This document shows positions 20,707 to 34,500 of a stretch of 64,000 nucleotides of DNA, piece after piece. The stretch spans positions 47,426 to 111,425 of the forward strand of contig VWPU01010208.1 of the NCBI GenBank assembly GCA_013398955.1, given 5' to 3'. Made by a program: the position numbers and the translations under genes. The DNA is from Callaeas wilsoni. Taxonomy: Eukaryota; Chordata; Aves; Passeriformes; Callaeidae. The notes under the pieces are model-generated. The model was given only the letters and a program-made list of their open reading frames with translations, had not been told where the DNA came from and made no database searches. Within the stretch, counting starts at the first letter, position 1. Every line of letters starts with the position of its first letter.

Positions 20707-23700
20707 CGTTTCAAGCCTGTGTGTACTCAAAATGATGGTCAGTTGGGAAAAAAGGGCCAGGTGGAGGAAAAAATCTCCAACGATCTCTTGTCAATACTAG
20801 ACAACTTTGTTGTTTTAAGTTTTGCCTAATTATTTACAATAACAGGGAAGGAGAGAGACAAAAGTATGCAACCCTGCTGAGATCAGTTGTTGTCTTGCCA
20901 GATTTTCAGAAAGAGCCTCTGAGGAATCTCAGAAAGGACAAAGGATGGCATAGCAAATATGGCCAGATTGCAAAACAGCAGCTTTCATGTGTGTGATGGG
21001 AAAAGTTTGTTTTTTTCAGGAAAATAATGTACTTTTTATTGCACTTTTTCACAGTCCATTTGAAAGGTGAAGGACCAACCATTACAGCCAGCAGTATGGG
21101 CCAGCATCTCAGCTGCAATGGGTGACGGAGCCTGTCAATCAGTCCTCGGGGTACAGCTGCTTGCTCTTCCCAGCATTCTGCCAGGAGAAGTGCCCTGGCC
21201 AGACAGAGATGTTGGCAGCTCTCAGCCCTTTGCCCAGCTGCAAGGAGGAAACAACAGAGATTTCCCAGCCCCTGCAGCAACCTACAGCATGCTCTGTGCA
21301 TTTCTTTTCGTTTTCTAGTCACAGTCCCATCAGAGCTATGGAGAAACCTGGAGCTGCTGTGGGCAGTGGAAGTTTTGGTCTTGACCTGCCCATCTGCCTT
21401 TTGTCATCACTGGTCTGCTTGTACCCTGGGAAGAACAACTTAAAAGAGCAACTGTTTCTTGTTGGTGATGTGAGATTCCATTAATTTGTGCCATGCTGGA
21501 ATTTAAAGATCCCTGGCACATTTTAAATTTGTAATTGGCTGTTATCTCTAAGGGGAACCTGACTGGGCAGCTGCAATCTGATGGCACTACCTAAAGGGAG
21601 ACAAGGAAGGGCCAACCCTTTCTCTTGGTGAGAGAGCTTTGACTGTTTAGAAGATGATGAGGAGCATGGGGAAGCTTCTTAAAATTTTCTCATTAGCTTA
21701 TTTCAGTAATTGAGACTGGTGCTAGCTGCATGCTTAAGCAGACCATCAATCTCAGCTCTGTATGCCACCAAATCGCTGGCAAAAGGGGAGAAGATGGGCT
21801 AGGCTGGAATAATAAATCTGCCTTAATCATCACATTAAGGGTTATCTTCATGGGACTGCTGTTATAAATCTGGTTATAATGAAGAAACTAAATAAGGAGC
21901 ATTGGGGGAGTCTTATCCATGACAGGAAGTATTTTCTGAGTTGTCTCAGTATGTGAAGAAAGACTGGGCTAAATGTATCTGTTGAAACATTTCAGTAAGC
22001 AGAAAAGTCATTTTTTGACAAGATGAAAATTTTCCCACCCCATTTGTGTTTCTCTTTTATTTTCACTTCATATGCTGTATTTGGCAATAAAGATTTTCAG
22101 TCAATTTATTTCCAAATCAGTTCTAACACTTGCTCTTTGTGGGGCTCGGTTTTTCAGCTCTCTTGATCCCCAGCTCATGGCAGAGAATCAAGGGATAGCA
22201 GAGTCTTCAGCATTTCTTTGGGAGGTGATTAACCCCATGAAAAAAAAGCATTGCTTAAAAGAGCAGGTGCCTCAGCATAAAAAGAATTAATACTTAAACA
22301 TCTGAGTTGTACTGACTGGATGATCTGGTGATGCCTTCTGCTCCCCAGGGGCCACATTAGAGATCTGGCCATGTCCATCTCCGTGTAGTAGTCCACTGAA
22401 CAGAAACCAGGATGTCTTTTCTGGCCCTGCAGGCATGGGGATAGCAACTGCAGTGCTGCCCAAAACTTGCTCTGAATTATCTCCCAGGTATGCCAACGTG
22501 GCTTTGGCTTGGGTCCCTCAGTACCAGCCTAGGAAGGTTCTTCCAGCTCTTCTCCAACCCCTGGTCCTCCTATCCTCTGGAGTGACTTGGAGGAGAAATG
22601 AGGGAAACCTATTAGCTTCTTAAAGCTGTTCCCTTCACATTCCTTGTTTTAGACGTACAGTGTTGGAATTTTCTATTAAGGATGTTCAAAAAGCTATTTG
22701 CACAAAATAAAGAATCTGGAACAAAAACATCTCCAAAGAATGCATGCTTTCCACTAAGACAGCAGGGTTTGTACTTAGCTGCAGGACCTGGCTGGCATTG
22801 CCTCCAGCAGCGTCCGCCCCAGGTAGATGCCTGGAGCAAGAGCTGCTGACTGACAGGAGCGGCCAGGAGAGCTGGAGAAGGTGCTGTGACTGCAGAGCTG
22901 CTGGGTGGGGCTGGCGAGAGTCACCTCATACAGGGGTCAAATAGATAAGTATTCTGTTTTATTCATAGTCAAATAGATTAACTATTTCCATTGAGTAAGA
23001 AGGGGCAATTTACTTTTTTACTTTTCTTTTCATACTTTAGAGAATAGATATGCCAGGAAAAGTAGCCCAATTGCATGAACTGGATTCATCTCAGAGGAAT
23101 GGAAGGGGCAAAAGAGGTTTGCTGTATTGTGGGGTGGAGGTAGTAAACACAAGGGCAAGTGGGATATGTCAGAGAAAAATCAACAAAACGTCATAAATTA
23201 ATGTTCTTGGGAGGACTCTGGGTAACTAGAAGCTTTGCTCGATGTATGTTTTTTTTGGAAATGTAGCAAACAAGGTCACTCTACAAAGATCCCTCATAAA
23301 ATCAAAAACTGTTTTGACTCCCTAGCACAAAATTCCAGACACTGTCCTCTTGCCTGTACAAACATCTTTGCATCTGATAAAATTGTTCACATTTGCCCAT
23401 TTTTTCTTACAATTCTCTATGCCCCATGGAATAGGGTCTTCAAAAGGCAAAGGATAGACCAGGGGTAAGCAGCATCCTGCCTTTTATCAAAACCTCTGTT
23501 TTATGTGGGATTGCTGTATACACCTCCCGAACAGTGTGGAATTAAACATCCCATCATACAGTTTGGCTTTAATTTTCATTTAATTTACTTGTGATCCTAC
23601 AGCTTCTCTTTTATTTCCAGTGCAGTGTGCTCTGAATACCTCAGTTTTATTAGTATGGCCTGCTCACCTAATCTCACAGTCTGCTGATCATCTTTGTCCT

Positions 23701-24899
23701 AAAGAATTTCATGTTCACAGCCTGTTTCTTGGGGTACCAATAAAAAAACCTCTTCATCTTTTCTTTGAGAAAGGATGTTTTGTTTTCCACCTTCTTCTTA
23801 AGAATTAAAGAAAAAAAAAGAGAAAAGGGGAAAAAATACAAATTCTCCTCATGACATTCTCTTTTTCCAACAGTTCCATCACCATATGCCACGTTTGTTG
23901 TCTTTCTAAAGTATCCCTGCAGCAGGATTATGGTTCTTCACCAAAGTTTTGGCCTGTCAGTTCCCCACTGTTTATACAGTTATCATTAAACAACGTTCCT
24001 GTCATATCCAAGCCTTGTTGTTTTTTTCTCTTCATCTTTGCCAGCACTGTGTAACCCTCTCTCACCTCGGCACACCGCCATTAACATACAGAGCACGGCG
24101 GCTGCCGTTGTTCTTCTCATTATTACCATAATGGCTCAGGCCAGAGGAGAGAAGCAGCTTTAGGCACTGTGCAAATAACAGACAACCCCTGACAAAAAGA
24201 GACAGCTCCAGCATTGTTCAAAATGATCATTAACTCATTCCTGTGAGTATCCCCCTCTTCCTTTAAAATATTCATTTCTAGCCATTGGAAAGCTACTATT
24301 AAATGCAATGTGTTATCCCTCTGTTTTTTTGACAGTGTCCTGGGTACAAAGACAAGGAGGTGAAGGTTTTAGCCCTGTCTATTCTATACCATGCACTCTC
24401 TTCAGGAAGTGTTTTTGTTTGTTTGGTGGTGAATATCCACCTTTTGTGGGTAAAACTCCTCTCTCTTTTGCACACTCTTTTGTGTTGTGGTTATTGCAAT
24501 GTTTTGGTAAGTTTGTATTCCAACCTATAATTTCTCCCAGTGTTCCTCCATTATGGGAAGAAATGGGGGGGAAAGGGGAGCAGCCTTGAGTGGGTTTAAT
24601 TTCTCAGCTGGGTTTTAAATCAGCATACAGAGCTGACTGTTGTGCATTATTCCTTCCTCAACACCTCACCTTCCGGCTACTTTTAGTGGTGGCATTGGAG
24701 CCACAGCAGGTGAATCCCCACAACACTTCCCTTGCATTGTTTCCTTTCTCCTTAATTCTTTTGGGGAACTGTCCACGCAGACATCAGGGCAGGATGTCCT
24801 GGGCCTGGACAGCAGGAATTTGGTCCTTCCGTGCCTCCTCACGTCCTGGCTTCATCCTCCTTCTGCAACACATCACCCACCTACAGAGCAGGCCAAAGA
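20707..24899. other. No recognised gene; unique non-coding DNA
   Basis: The longest open frame is 138 codons on the minus strand (20906-21322), opposed by 120- and 83-codon frames on the plus strand, with no family resemblance. No repeat family or RNA gene is recognisable. A short A/T-rich stretch lies near 23740-23840. I see nothing else in it. Confidence 0.6.
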
Positions 24900-24955
24900 A
24901 GTCTTAAGAGTCTTTTCCACCCTAAACAATTCTATGATTCTGTGATTCTATGATA
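24900..24955 (+). mobile_element. CR1 LINE 3' terminus with octamer repeats
   Basis: A very short CR1 3' end: a degenerate gtcttttccaccctaaac block is followed by octamer-type repeats (attctatg, attctgtg, attctatg) at about 24929-24952. The octamer repeat is the hallmark of the CR1 3' terminus and gives plus-strand orientation. No CR1 body is recognisable upstream, so it is a severely truncated or decayed copy. Confidence 0.82.
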
Positions 24956-25898
24956 ATGGGCATTCGAGAAAGTCCCCAATCTCTCCTTTTGCCTGGTAAT
25001 AATTCTGGGAGGTTATTGCATTAAAGCTGTTTGAGTTTATTGTCTCGCATTATAATATTTCTTTGAATAGGGATGGAAGAAAGGAAGGGACACCATGGTG
25101 AGGGAACTTCAGGATGTGGAATTTTCAAAAACTGGGCTCTGTCCCTAGTTCAGGAGGTATTCTCTGGCCAAGACAGCACTCTTCACATCTTTAGGATAAC
25201 AATAATGTTTCTGGCTGGTAGTGGAACTCTTAATTGATCAATATATGGAAGACACTACATTATTGCAATGTTATTGTCCCTAGAAAATAAAGAAAGGCTA
25301 AAAATAGCGTAGTACATTTTGACAGCACTTTTGTTATTCTCTTTTTATATTCAGTTCTTTTGAGTCTGTCTTTTTTCTCATTAGGAAAGCTTAATTACCA
25401 TTTTCACTTTCATTGCATTACCAGGGCCAGGTTTTGGTGCTCTGTAGGCAGCCACTAATTGTTCAGTGCCCACATGAGATGAAGGTTTCTTGGTGCAAGG
25501 AGCACTGCAGGTATGGAAGGAGGCAGGGAATTAGAAAACTTTTCACTGCAAGGCAGAGCTCTAGGATCCCAACCATAAAGAAAGGCAAAGGCTTTCTGAG
25601 GTAGCTTTCCCTGCTTTTTAATGCTATCAGTTTGGACCAAAGCTCTTAAACTGCTTTGGTTTTCTGTTGAAGTAATCCTGGGTTTGAAGAAGTGTCCCTG
25701 GGTCTGTCCTCCCAAGCTGCTGGATGCCTATTTCCATATGTTCCTATATTAGTGTGCCTAGCAAAGAGGCTGTAGGGAGGCAGGGACGAAGCTGATTGAG
25801 GAAATTCAACCTCCAGGTGCTCCTCAATGGAGCACAAGAATGACCAGCTGTAGAAGGTAAACAAAAAACATCAAGGTCTCCATCCTGCCTCCCACTTG
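24956..25898. other. No recognised gene; unique non-coding DNA
   Basis: Only short open frames (86 codons or fewer) occur, without recognisable identity. No repeat family was seen. Confidence 0.6.
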
Positions 25899-26022
25899 TT
25901 TTATTTAAGTATATAAATTTTATATAAAATTATATCTAAATAAATTTTATTTATTTTATATCAAATTTGTATCAATACATTTTATCATATTTTTATAACG
26001 TTATATGAATTTTACATAAAAC
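25899..26022. repeat. AT-rich low-complexity block
   Basis: About 124 bp are almost entirely A and T, built from interlocking tatataaa, aaatttta and ttattt steps. Several short self-complementary pieces could form hairpins. It resembles a decayed AT microsatellite. A scaffold-attachment or unwinding role is possible but unsupported. Confidence 0.8.
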
Positions 26023-28437
26023 ATTTCTGAAGGTCTGTGAAGTTTGCAGTGGCAGAGGAGGTATTTGGGGAACAGGGTTGGAGGAGAAGACAGCAAAATA
26101 ATGAACAGGAGGAAGAGGAGGAACCAAAACGAGAGCAGGAAGAGCAGAAGGGCTACCCTTTCCTCCTGCCAGCCTGATTTCCACGTTCCTTCTCACCAGA
26201 TAGGCTGTAGGTGTGGAGCACACCTGGTACCTTGCTAACACTGCCTCTATCCCTAGCAGATTCAAAAGTAAGGTGACAAGCTTGAAATTTGTGAGGCTGA
26301 ACATGTGGCTTGGCTCCCCTCATCCGCCTGGGAAGGGAAGTCCAGCCTCATGGGTGGAGTTACCTGTTAAATCTAAATACGTAAGGCTGGGAGGGAGGAT
26401 CAAGCTCCATGCACTGGTTATCAGCATTAACACTTCCCCCAGTTATGGCTCATATTCCCAAGCAGCAGCATGAGGGACGAAAAGAGAATTTAGCAGGGCC
26501 AGGGCACTGCCATTTACCTTCTGGGCATGGCCCCTGCTTATTTACACAGCGCTAGGGGCTGCCAGGAGCATAAAGATGGTGAGACTCAGAAGACAGCCTT
26601 TATTTCAGCATTTGGGACAACATCTCCAAAGTTTGTTGCAGCAAGCACCTCTTGACTTGAAAGTACCAAAGGGCTTTGGGAAAGACGTGAGATAAAGGAG
26701 GTTTTTGGGGCATGATGCGCCCTCCCTTCATTTTCTTCTCAACGTTGCCCTGTGACGGTGTTGGTAATGGAAGCTGTTAGCAGTGGGGTGAATGACCTGT
26801 CTTCATCCAACAAACAACACCATGGAAGTTTTCACAGTACCACTAGCAATTGTGCATGGGCTGATTACTGTGTGCTGAAGAAGCTGTGTGCAGCAGGATT
26901 GTCTGCATGCGAATTACTCACGGTGTGAACCTCTGTGGCTGAGCATTGTTCTGCACACAGAAAGGCTGAAAACTTTGCTCCCTCCAAGCTCCTGCAACTG
27001 GTTTGGTGATAGGGGAGCATATTATTGCTGTCACCTGGTATTCCCGACACATCTGAGGGCTCATATTGCAGTACAAAACTCCCTGGGGAGGGAATGGATG
27101 AATGGGCAGATAAAAAAGATCAAGGAACCTGTAATTCACATGTTTGAGGCAGGGTCCTCGTTTTGCTCGCTTTGTTCTCTGCTAGACATTTGTAGAGATA
27201 ATTCTTTCTGAAAATGAAACCTCCTTTGACATTTCTGAAAGCTCTCACACCCAGAGCTTGCTCTATTCCTTGGCTTTTAGAGGCAACCACAACTATGCTA
27301 CAAATGAATGAAACCCCACAGATCTTTAGATCTCTCCAGTGACCAGAGCTTTAAACCTAAAAGCCCCTTGGACTAGATATAAATTCTTTTGCCTTATCTC
27401 AAAATTGGCTTCTGCAAGAACAGAAGATGAAGTGTTTGTCCAAGCACTGGTGCCTCTTGCAGTGATGATATAAATTAGTTCCTAGCACGCATGTGGCTCT
27501 GATACCCACCGAAGCTCCGACAGAAGCTGAATGCAGTCTACCTGAAACAGATGGAGAATTTCTCAGCTCCTAACTCCACAGAGACAAGTAACAGTGCTTC
27601 TCTCAGCACCTTTAGCTGTGTAACTCCTAGTGCTAGGCTTGAGTCTGATTTTTTTCTCAACTTGGGGGTGAAACCAGCTAAACTGCTCAGTATTTCCAGT
27701 GCATAAATCCAGCAACATGGTCGAGAACATTTATGCAATTGCAGTGTCAGTTTTTGAAAAGAAGAAATTCTTCTGGTGGGTTTTCCCTTTTCTGCCTGTG
27801 TGTTTTGTTTGCTGTTTGAGTTTTGCTTTGTTTTCTGATTTTTTTTCCTATTAAGATAGCTAAGGAACTCTTCAAACTACTGCCCTCAATGTGGCTTTCC
27901 AACACTGGAGCATGGACTAGGTTCTGGAGTACGGTTTTCACCCTTGACCCTCAGAACTGCTCTTAACCACATCTGGCAGTGTTTGCTTTGACTTTGATAT
28001 GTTCAGGATCAAACCCAGAAGGAAGATGAAGAAGATTTAGACTATCTTTTGGGGAGTAGAGCCTTCTAGCACACCTCCCTCCCAATAGCCAGGGTGTTTT
28101 AAAATAGAGGTGAACCAAAGTAGGACTGAAGTAGGGATTGGAGGAAGTGAATGTGGCTTTTCCAAGCCTCTGGCAGTGGAAGCAGCAGGTTCTGCATATT
28201 TACTGATTACCATGTGCTGTACATCCTGGGAGGGGATATTCAGAGCTTAAGGTGGGCGTATTTATTGTGTCTGGTTCAGAAGTCAGCATGAATAAATATT
28301 AAGCAGTGGAACGCAATTGGACTGCTGACAAGTTATTTTGACTTGCTTACACGCAAGAGGAGGGAGGGAGGGAGCGAGCCAGGCTGGGCTGTGAGCTCTG
28401 CATAGGTACAGAAGGGCTGAGGGCTTGGTGATGAGCA
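26023..28437. other. No recognised gene; unique non-coding DNA
   Basis: A purine-rich stretch lies at about 26080-26145 (aggaggaagaggaggaacc region). The longest open frames are 107 and 103 codons, unrecognised. A TTTTTT/TGTTTT-rich patch lies at 27780-27850. No exon or repeat family is evident. Confidence 0.6.
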
Positions 28438-28552
28438 CATTGGAAGGGACCCAGAAGGATCTTCAAGTCCAGCTCTTAAGTGAATGGCCGATACGGGATT
28501 GAAGCTGCAGTCCTGGCATTATTAGCACCCTGCTCTGACCAACTGAGTAAGT
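28438..28552 (-). mobile_element. tRNA-Ile-derived SINE with CR1-type tail (TguSINE1-like)
   Basis: On the minus strand the element starts with a tRNA-like head (28552 down to 28486). An actcagttgg A-box region is followed by cagagcagggtgctaataa, matching the D-arm to anticodon region of tRNA-Ile(AAT). Then come a decayed B box (gcttcaatccc, against a canonical ggttcgatccc) and the acceptor-side cgtatcggcc. The tail (28485 down to 28438) reads through gatccttctgggtcccttcc, resembling the CR1 3' region whose enzyme would mobilise it. A tRNA-Ile head plus CR1 tail is the known design of TguSINE1 in passerine birds. The first bases of the tRNA head are degraded, so this is an old, inactive copy. 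It is not a functional tRNA gene. Confidence 0.8.
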
Positions 28553-31500
28553 CTCAGGGTCATTTGTCACTCTAATGAATAAATCAGGCTCTGGATCCAT
28601 AGGAAGCCTTGGTAATTATTTTTACTAGTTTTTGTTTGTTTTCTTTTGGCATCTTTTTGGCAGGAAAATAAATTATAAAACATCTGTCAATACAAGAAAG
28701 TTGTAAAGGAGTCTTTTGTTGTTGTTGTTTGTAGTTTGTCTAACATGAAGGAAAAAAGTCCTTCCATTTCAATTACATACACAATGTATGGTCTTTCATT
28801 CTGCTCTGGATGGATTTGCTTAGGGAATACAAAATATCACATACCAACTGCTTGTGATAAATTTAATCCTCTCCCCAGCCGCAGCAGCATTAGGTGCCTA
28901 ATTTGGATTTATAGCAAAGCCTAGATAGCAATTTTTTTTAGTGCGTCAGCATAAACAGCCCCTCATGTGAATGAGAATCAGGCCCATTGTGTCCCCAAAG
29001 GTATCAGAGGACACTTGGGAGAGCTAAGAATTTAATTCACTAACATCTTCATTTTCTTCAGGATGTGTGGGGGTGTTCTTGTCAAATCTGAAGTTGGACG
29101 GAAGAGCCCCAAAACACTTCAAATTGGTGACTGGGAAGATGAGTGGGGGTGTCTGGAGTCCTAAGCCTCTTTCAGGGAATAGGAGGCGGTGACTTTCCTC
29201 CAGGATCCCTGCTCCCTGCCCAACTGCCTTTAGTAGATCCCTAAGACAAGGTCTGTGGGAAGTTGCAGCTTCCAGGAAAAAATGAACTTTTTTGAAATGC
29301 AAAGCAACATCTCAATGTGATTTGCCACTTCCTTTTTAAATATGTGTGCAAACCCCACAGGCCACCACGCTTTGTTACGTCTCTGATCCTACCTGTGGCA
29401 GGCTCCAGTGACTGCGGGAGCAAGCCCTGAGCTCTGCTGTGCTGTGCTGGGAGCAGCCGGGCTCTGAGGACGTTCCGGAGGCAAGACTTGTCAGGAAAGG
29501 TAATATTTTTTATGGGAGTAATTCACAGAGGTGAATAAAAGGGACAAGCTTTTAGAGCTCCCAGGTCCTTCTTCATGTCTGAAATAGGAACAGCAAGAAA
29601 AAAGCCAGGGAACTGAAACTCATAACTCTGGACACTGAACATCAGGGCCTCAATAGAGATATTGTTTTTACAGCGCTTTATAATTCTTATCCCCTCCTCT
29701 CAGCTTAGAGCTTCTTGTTAAACCAGCAATAAATTACCTGCTGCTCTCATTTTCTCTCTCCCTCTCTTTCCCAGAGGACTGAATGACTTTTTTACTTCTC
29801 CTCATGCTAAAAATGTTCCTCCTCCACTTACTGGGTGCCAAATACCTTTCCTCACCCAAGGTGTCACCAAGTTAATGAATCAAATTAAAGCCTAAAATTA
29901 AATTGAGCAGTTATTCTCAGTTTGTTCTTAGTGCTGCAGCTTGCATTTATAACCTAGACCCAAAGATAGGGAGGTGTGTGTGCCTGAAAATCAGCTTATT
30001 TCACACTGAATACATCAATTGCTTTAATAAATGTACCATGCTTAAATTGACTTTATGCCACCCAAATAAAGCAGGCAGAATTCCCATGGTGATGGGGAAT
30101 TGGAAGCCACACTTGGAACTTTTTCTGGCATTCAGGGCTGCTCTATGATTTTTGAGTCTGTGGGGTTTTGGTGAGGGTGATTAGCCCCTGGGGGACTGTG
30201 GGTTAGTCCTGCACTGCCAACAAATGTGCAGAGAGTCTCATTTCCAAACTTGGTCCCTTTGAACCACAAATTTTAATACCCACTGCTGGATCCATCCCAC
30301 TGTCTCTTCAGGGGCTTAACCACTGGGCACAGGTGAATGAAGTGCAGAGCATCCCTTGGCTCTTCCCACAGATGAGCCTGGGAAAGGCAGAGGGAGGCTC
30401 AGGTTTGAGCCAGCCTGTCCGGAAGGATCCCTTTCTCCTCATTAGGCCAGAACTGTTGATTTGAATACTTCTTTTAAGAGATCTGTTTTGATTGTTTTTT
30501 TTCCTTTTGGAACAACCTTTTAGGGACAAATTTAGCTCTGTGTGTTTAAAATAAATAAAGAGCACTTAACGTGAAGAGTCACCACCTCATTTCACTTAAA
30601 TCAAATAGCTCTGTTCACTCTGAAAATCTCTGAAAATATTTGAGGGAGCCTGAAGTTTCACTTCAGAAATCTTAAAAATATTTCTACAATTATTATTTTG
30701 GTTTAGCTACTGAGCTGTAAAAATGATTTATTTGCACAGCTCTGATTAAGGCAGAAAGAAACTTATTTAAGTACTTTGATTAATTATGCCTCTATTCCCA
30801 GCTGAACAGAAGTGGGAATTCCAAGTCAAAGGAAAGTATTGCTTCTCTTTTCTTCACCACTTTGGTAAAAGGCTTTGAATATGCATGTATTCCCTTCCAC
30901 TAGGGTAAGGCTTCTGCATGCTGCTGGGAGCTGCTTCGTGACATAAAAGTCATTTACATTTTGTCTGTCCCATGCCTACTTGCCAGGTTTCAGTGGTATA
31001 TTAATATTAAACAAAAATAATAGCAATGCTTTTCCACACTCACCCTGTGATTTTCCACACCTCTTGCCCTCATTCCTAAATGTTTCATTGGTGTTGTCCT
31101 GCCTGGGAGTCTGGAACAAGAGAGAGGGAAATAAAGGGTGCAGATTTGAATATTGATAACAGTTCAGCTGAAAATTGCAATGTTTTGGTTAATAACAAAA
31201 GCAATTCTACTTGGAAACGTGCCCTGTGCTGCTCTTTCCCCTGCCATGGTCGCAGGTCCTCTGCTGCATCCTCTTTTCCCCTCTGCAGAAGGGGCAGGAG
31301 GGAATCTCTCAGAGATATGCAGCACACATGGGGTGGGGAGACTGGAGCAGGGGTGCCTGGATCAGGGAAGTTTTTGGAAGCTTTTTGGGGGTGGCAGGAG
31401 GAAGCAAAACGTTAAATTCAAGACATGTTGATGAGCTCTGCCCAGCTGTTGGCACAGCTGGCTGTGGTCCCGTTGTTTTGCCTGCAGGCACTGGGATTCA

Positions 31501-34500
31501 TCTCTCATGCAGGAATGCTAAAGCTCTGCTTGCCTCCTTCACCTTCTTTAAAACACATCTCAAATGACAAACGGCCAATCGATAAAGGTATGGCTTTCTA
31601 TTTTTTTTTGCTCGAAACATTGATCAATAGATGTTGCAGCTGTCTGCTGTCAAAGGTGTGATTCACTGTGACTCCTACAAAAGCTGAACCATTCCGAAGT
31701 CATTTCTATTCTTCTTAAATAGCATTAGAATTTCCCCTGGAGCACCTGCTCGATGCTTGACCATTTCTCACAATTAGAGTTTTTCCACACAGAAAAGTGT
31801 CTTAAAGCCCTGCACTCCCTGCTGGCCGCAATCTCAGTGACATTCCTGAGTGTGCACAATTCCACATTTTTAGTGACTGGATCCAGAGGAGCAGGCTGTT
31901 GTCACAGAGATCCGAGAGAGAGCAGAGAGTTTTCATGGAGAGAAACACGTTATTATGGAATTTGTTTTCAGCATTGACTAGCCAAAACTTTTTGGGTGGC
32001 ATGAAGGAGTATCACCAGCTGCTTACACCCCTCAGTGCCTGTGGAGCCTTGTCAGGAGAGCAAATTTCCTGCTTACCATCAAGCATTTCTGCTGCTTTAA
32101 CACTTACAGGAGCAGGAATTGCATCACTTTCCTTGAGATTGTTGAAAATAGGCATTGATAAGTGCTTTGCAAGAAAAATGCCACTCTGTTTTCTGGACAT
32201 GATTGATAGAGGGTGACTACAATAGGCCTTGGCTCTCCTCAAAGAGAGATGTCCCCCCATGTCAGAAATGTGGTGAAACAGAGGTAACAAAATGACAGAC
32301 AGAGGTGGACGTCCTTGTGAGCAGCTCACAAGGCCTCCTGATCCATCCTTTTCACCTGCCAGCCTAATTGCAATTGTCAGGCACCAGGCAAATATGACAT
32401 TTTGTGACACTGAGCATCTGTAAGACCCCCTCTCACACAAGAGGTGACAAGAAAACCACAGACTTACAGTGGTTCATTGCATCCCTTGCGGGGATTTGGC
32501 CTCACATTCCTGTCTTCCTTTCCAGAAAAAAAAAAAAACAACTGAGGTGCTGTGGTTTTATTTGAGAAGCCCCAAGAAACAGGCCACTAATATCCCATAG
32601 GGAAAGAGGATCTCTTATTCACAATAAAAATCTCACCACTAGATCCCACACCCTTTCCTCACCACTCCCTCAGTGCAGGGAGGAACACGAGGAAATGGTG
32701 ATGGGATCAGATGGAGTGAGTGGCTGAGCATAAATGGACAAATACTTTAAAGAGTTGAGGAAATTGGCCCATGTGGTGCCTTTTTTTTAATGCATAGTGG
32801 TCCTGCACGTCATCAAACCAGTATATTTTAGCAATCCCACTGTAAATTTTGAAGGCTCCAACAACTGCAACTCTGACAATTGGTAGCGTTTTACACCACT
32901 CAGGAGCAGACTGACCCAGCCTGAGATGTACTTCATGTTTCTGCTGGTCTGCTTCCTGTCTCAGAGCTGGGAAAGTAAACAGGCTGAAGAGTGAATAGAC
33001 AAATAATTCCGAATTTGGTACCGATCCCTCTGGGTCTTTGTGCTGGTGATGCACAGATGGGCTGACAGACCATTTCAGGTTCAGTACTGATCTCTGCAGA
33101 CCTCCATAAGCCAGGCAGCTAGATAAATAATTTCAGTTTCTCTGCTCATACCCCTGAGTAAACAGATAGATTCACTTTCTGGCCCAGTCCCTCTAGCAGG
33201 CCAGCGGATAAGCAAACACAGGGACAATTCAGGTCCTGCTGTGAACTCTCACGTCCTTCCAAATTTTGATTGTGGATGTGAGCAGATCCTGCTCTTCACA
33301 CCCTCCCTTTGCTGAAGTGGGATTACAACTTCAGCTATCAATTTTAATTTAAAAAAACAAACTTCGTCCCATCTTGTACTAATGTAAACCAAGCATGCTG
33401 AGAATTAATACCTTTATTTTAAGAACTGCTGATTTTTTGAAAGGTCTGGTTGAAAATGGAACCACATCTCCTTTATTACTTGTGGCTCTCATTTAAGAAC
33501 TCTTTGAAACAATAAAATGGTATACTTGCAGGAATTCCCTCTTTTGTATAACACTCAAATATAGTGATGCTATTAATATGAGACATCAGATTCAATTTCC
33601 TATTTTGGGGTTTTTTTCTAGTTTTTATACTACTCTCCTCCCTTTGGTGTCAGGGAGGAAATCCCTGACTCTTGCTCCAGCCCCAGCCCAACTTTACAGT
33701 CCTGGCTGTGAAGTCCCAGATCTGAATCTACCTCCTTGTCCCCCAAAGGTTGGCTCAGGACAATTTATGACTGAGGAGTCCCAACAGTCTCTCAGGAGCT
33801 CTGATCTGCTTCTACTGTCCCATTCTTTTTTTCTTTTATGCTTTCACAAAAAGTATGTGTTCTCTTTTAAAATAGCTAATGAAGAACATTTCATTAAGTG
33901 AGAAAAAAAAGCCCATCCAGATTGCTTTGCCCTAGGACTGTGGGATCCTGCAAACAGCAATTTGACCTCATGCCTCTTCCTTTTTTTTTCCTGTGAGGAA
34001 TTCCCTGCATACATTTATCAGTCTCTCTTTTGGGAGAGACAATAATGAGCAAGACAGAGTTGAAGTACACAGTACTTCCTGGGATATTTCCTGAGATCCT
34101 GACTCAGAAGGTCTTGATTCAAGAAATTAATTTAACCAGTTATGAATTGAAAAATAAATATCTAGAAAAGGTGACATCTTATCTGTATCTTCTGGATTTG
34201 TGGCATCCGAGGAACCTCCTTTTCGTGCCTGGTTCCCAAGGCTTAGCTCTGTCCTCTCTTGACTCTAGGGATTGGGTCTTTATGCGAGAGACTAACAATC
34301 AGATGAGTTTATTACATGCCAGTGATGCAGTGAAATTCAATTAATTTGTTTGCTCTGCTTCCCAGAATGAGAAATAGACATGGCATAAATGTGAACGATG
34401 CCACCACTCTGGTTCTCTGTCAGCAGATAAATGCAATCTGATGACGTTTCCAAATCACACCGTCCTTCCTTGCACACCCCTGGGTTCTGTGATGCTGCAG

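Noticed and set aside
28438..28552. A functional tRNA-Ile gene
   Set aside because: The B box is mutated, the 5' end of the tRNA head is degraded, and a CR1-type tail follows, so it is a SINE.
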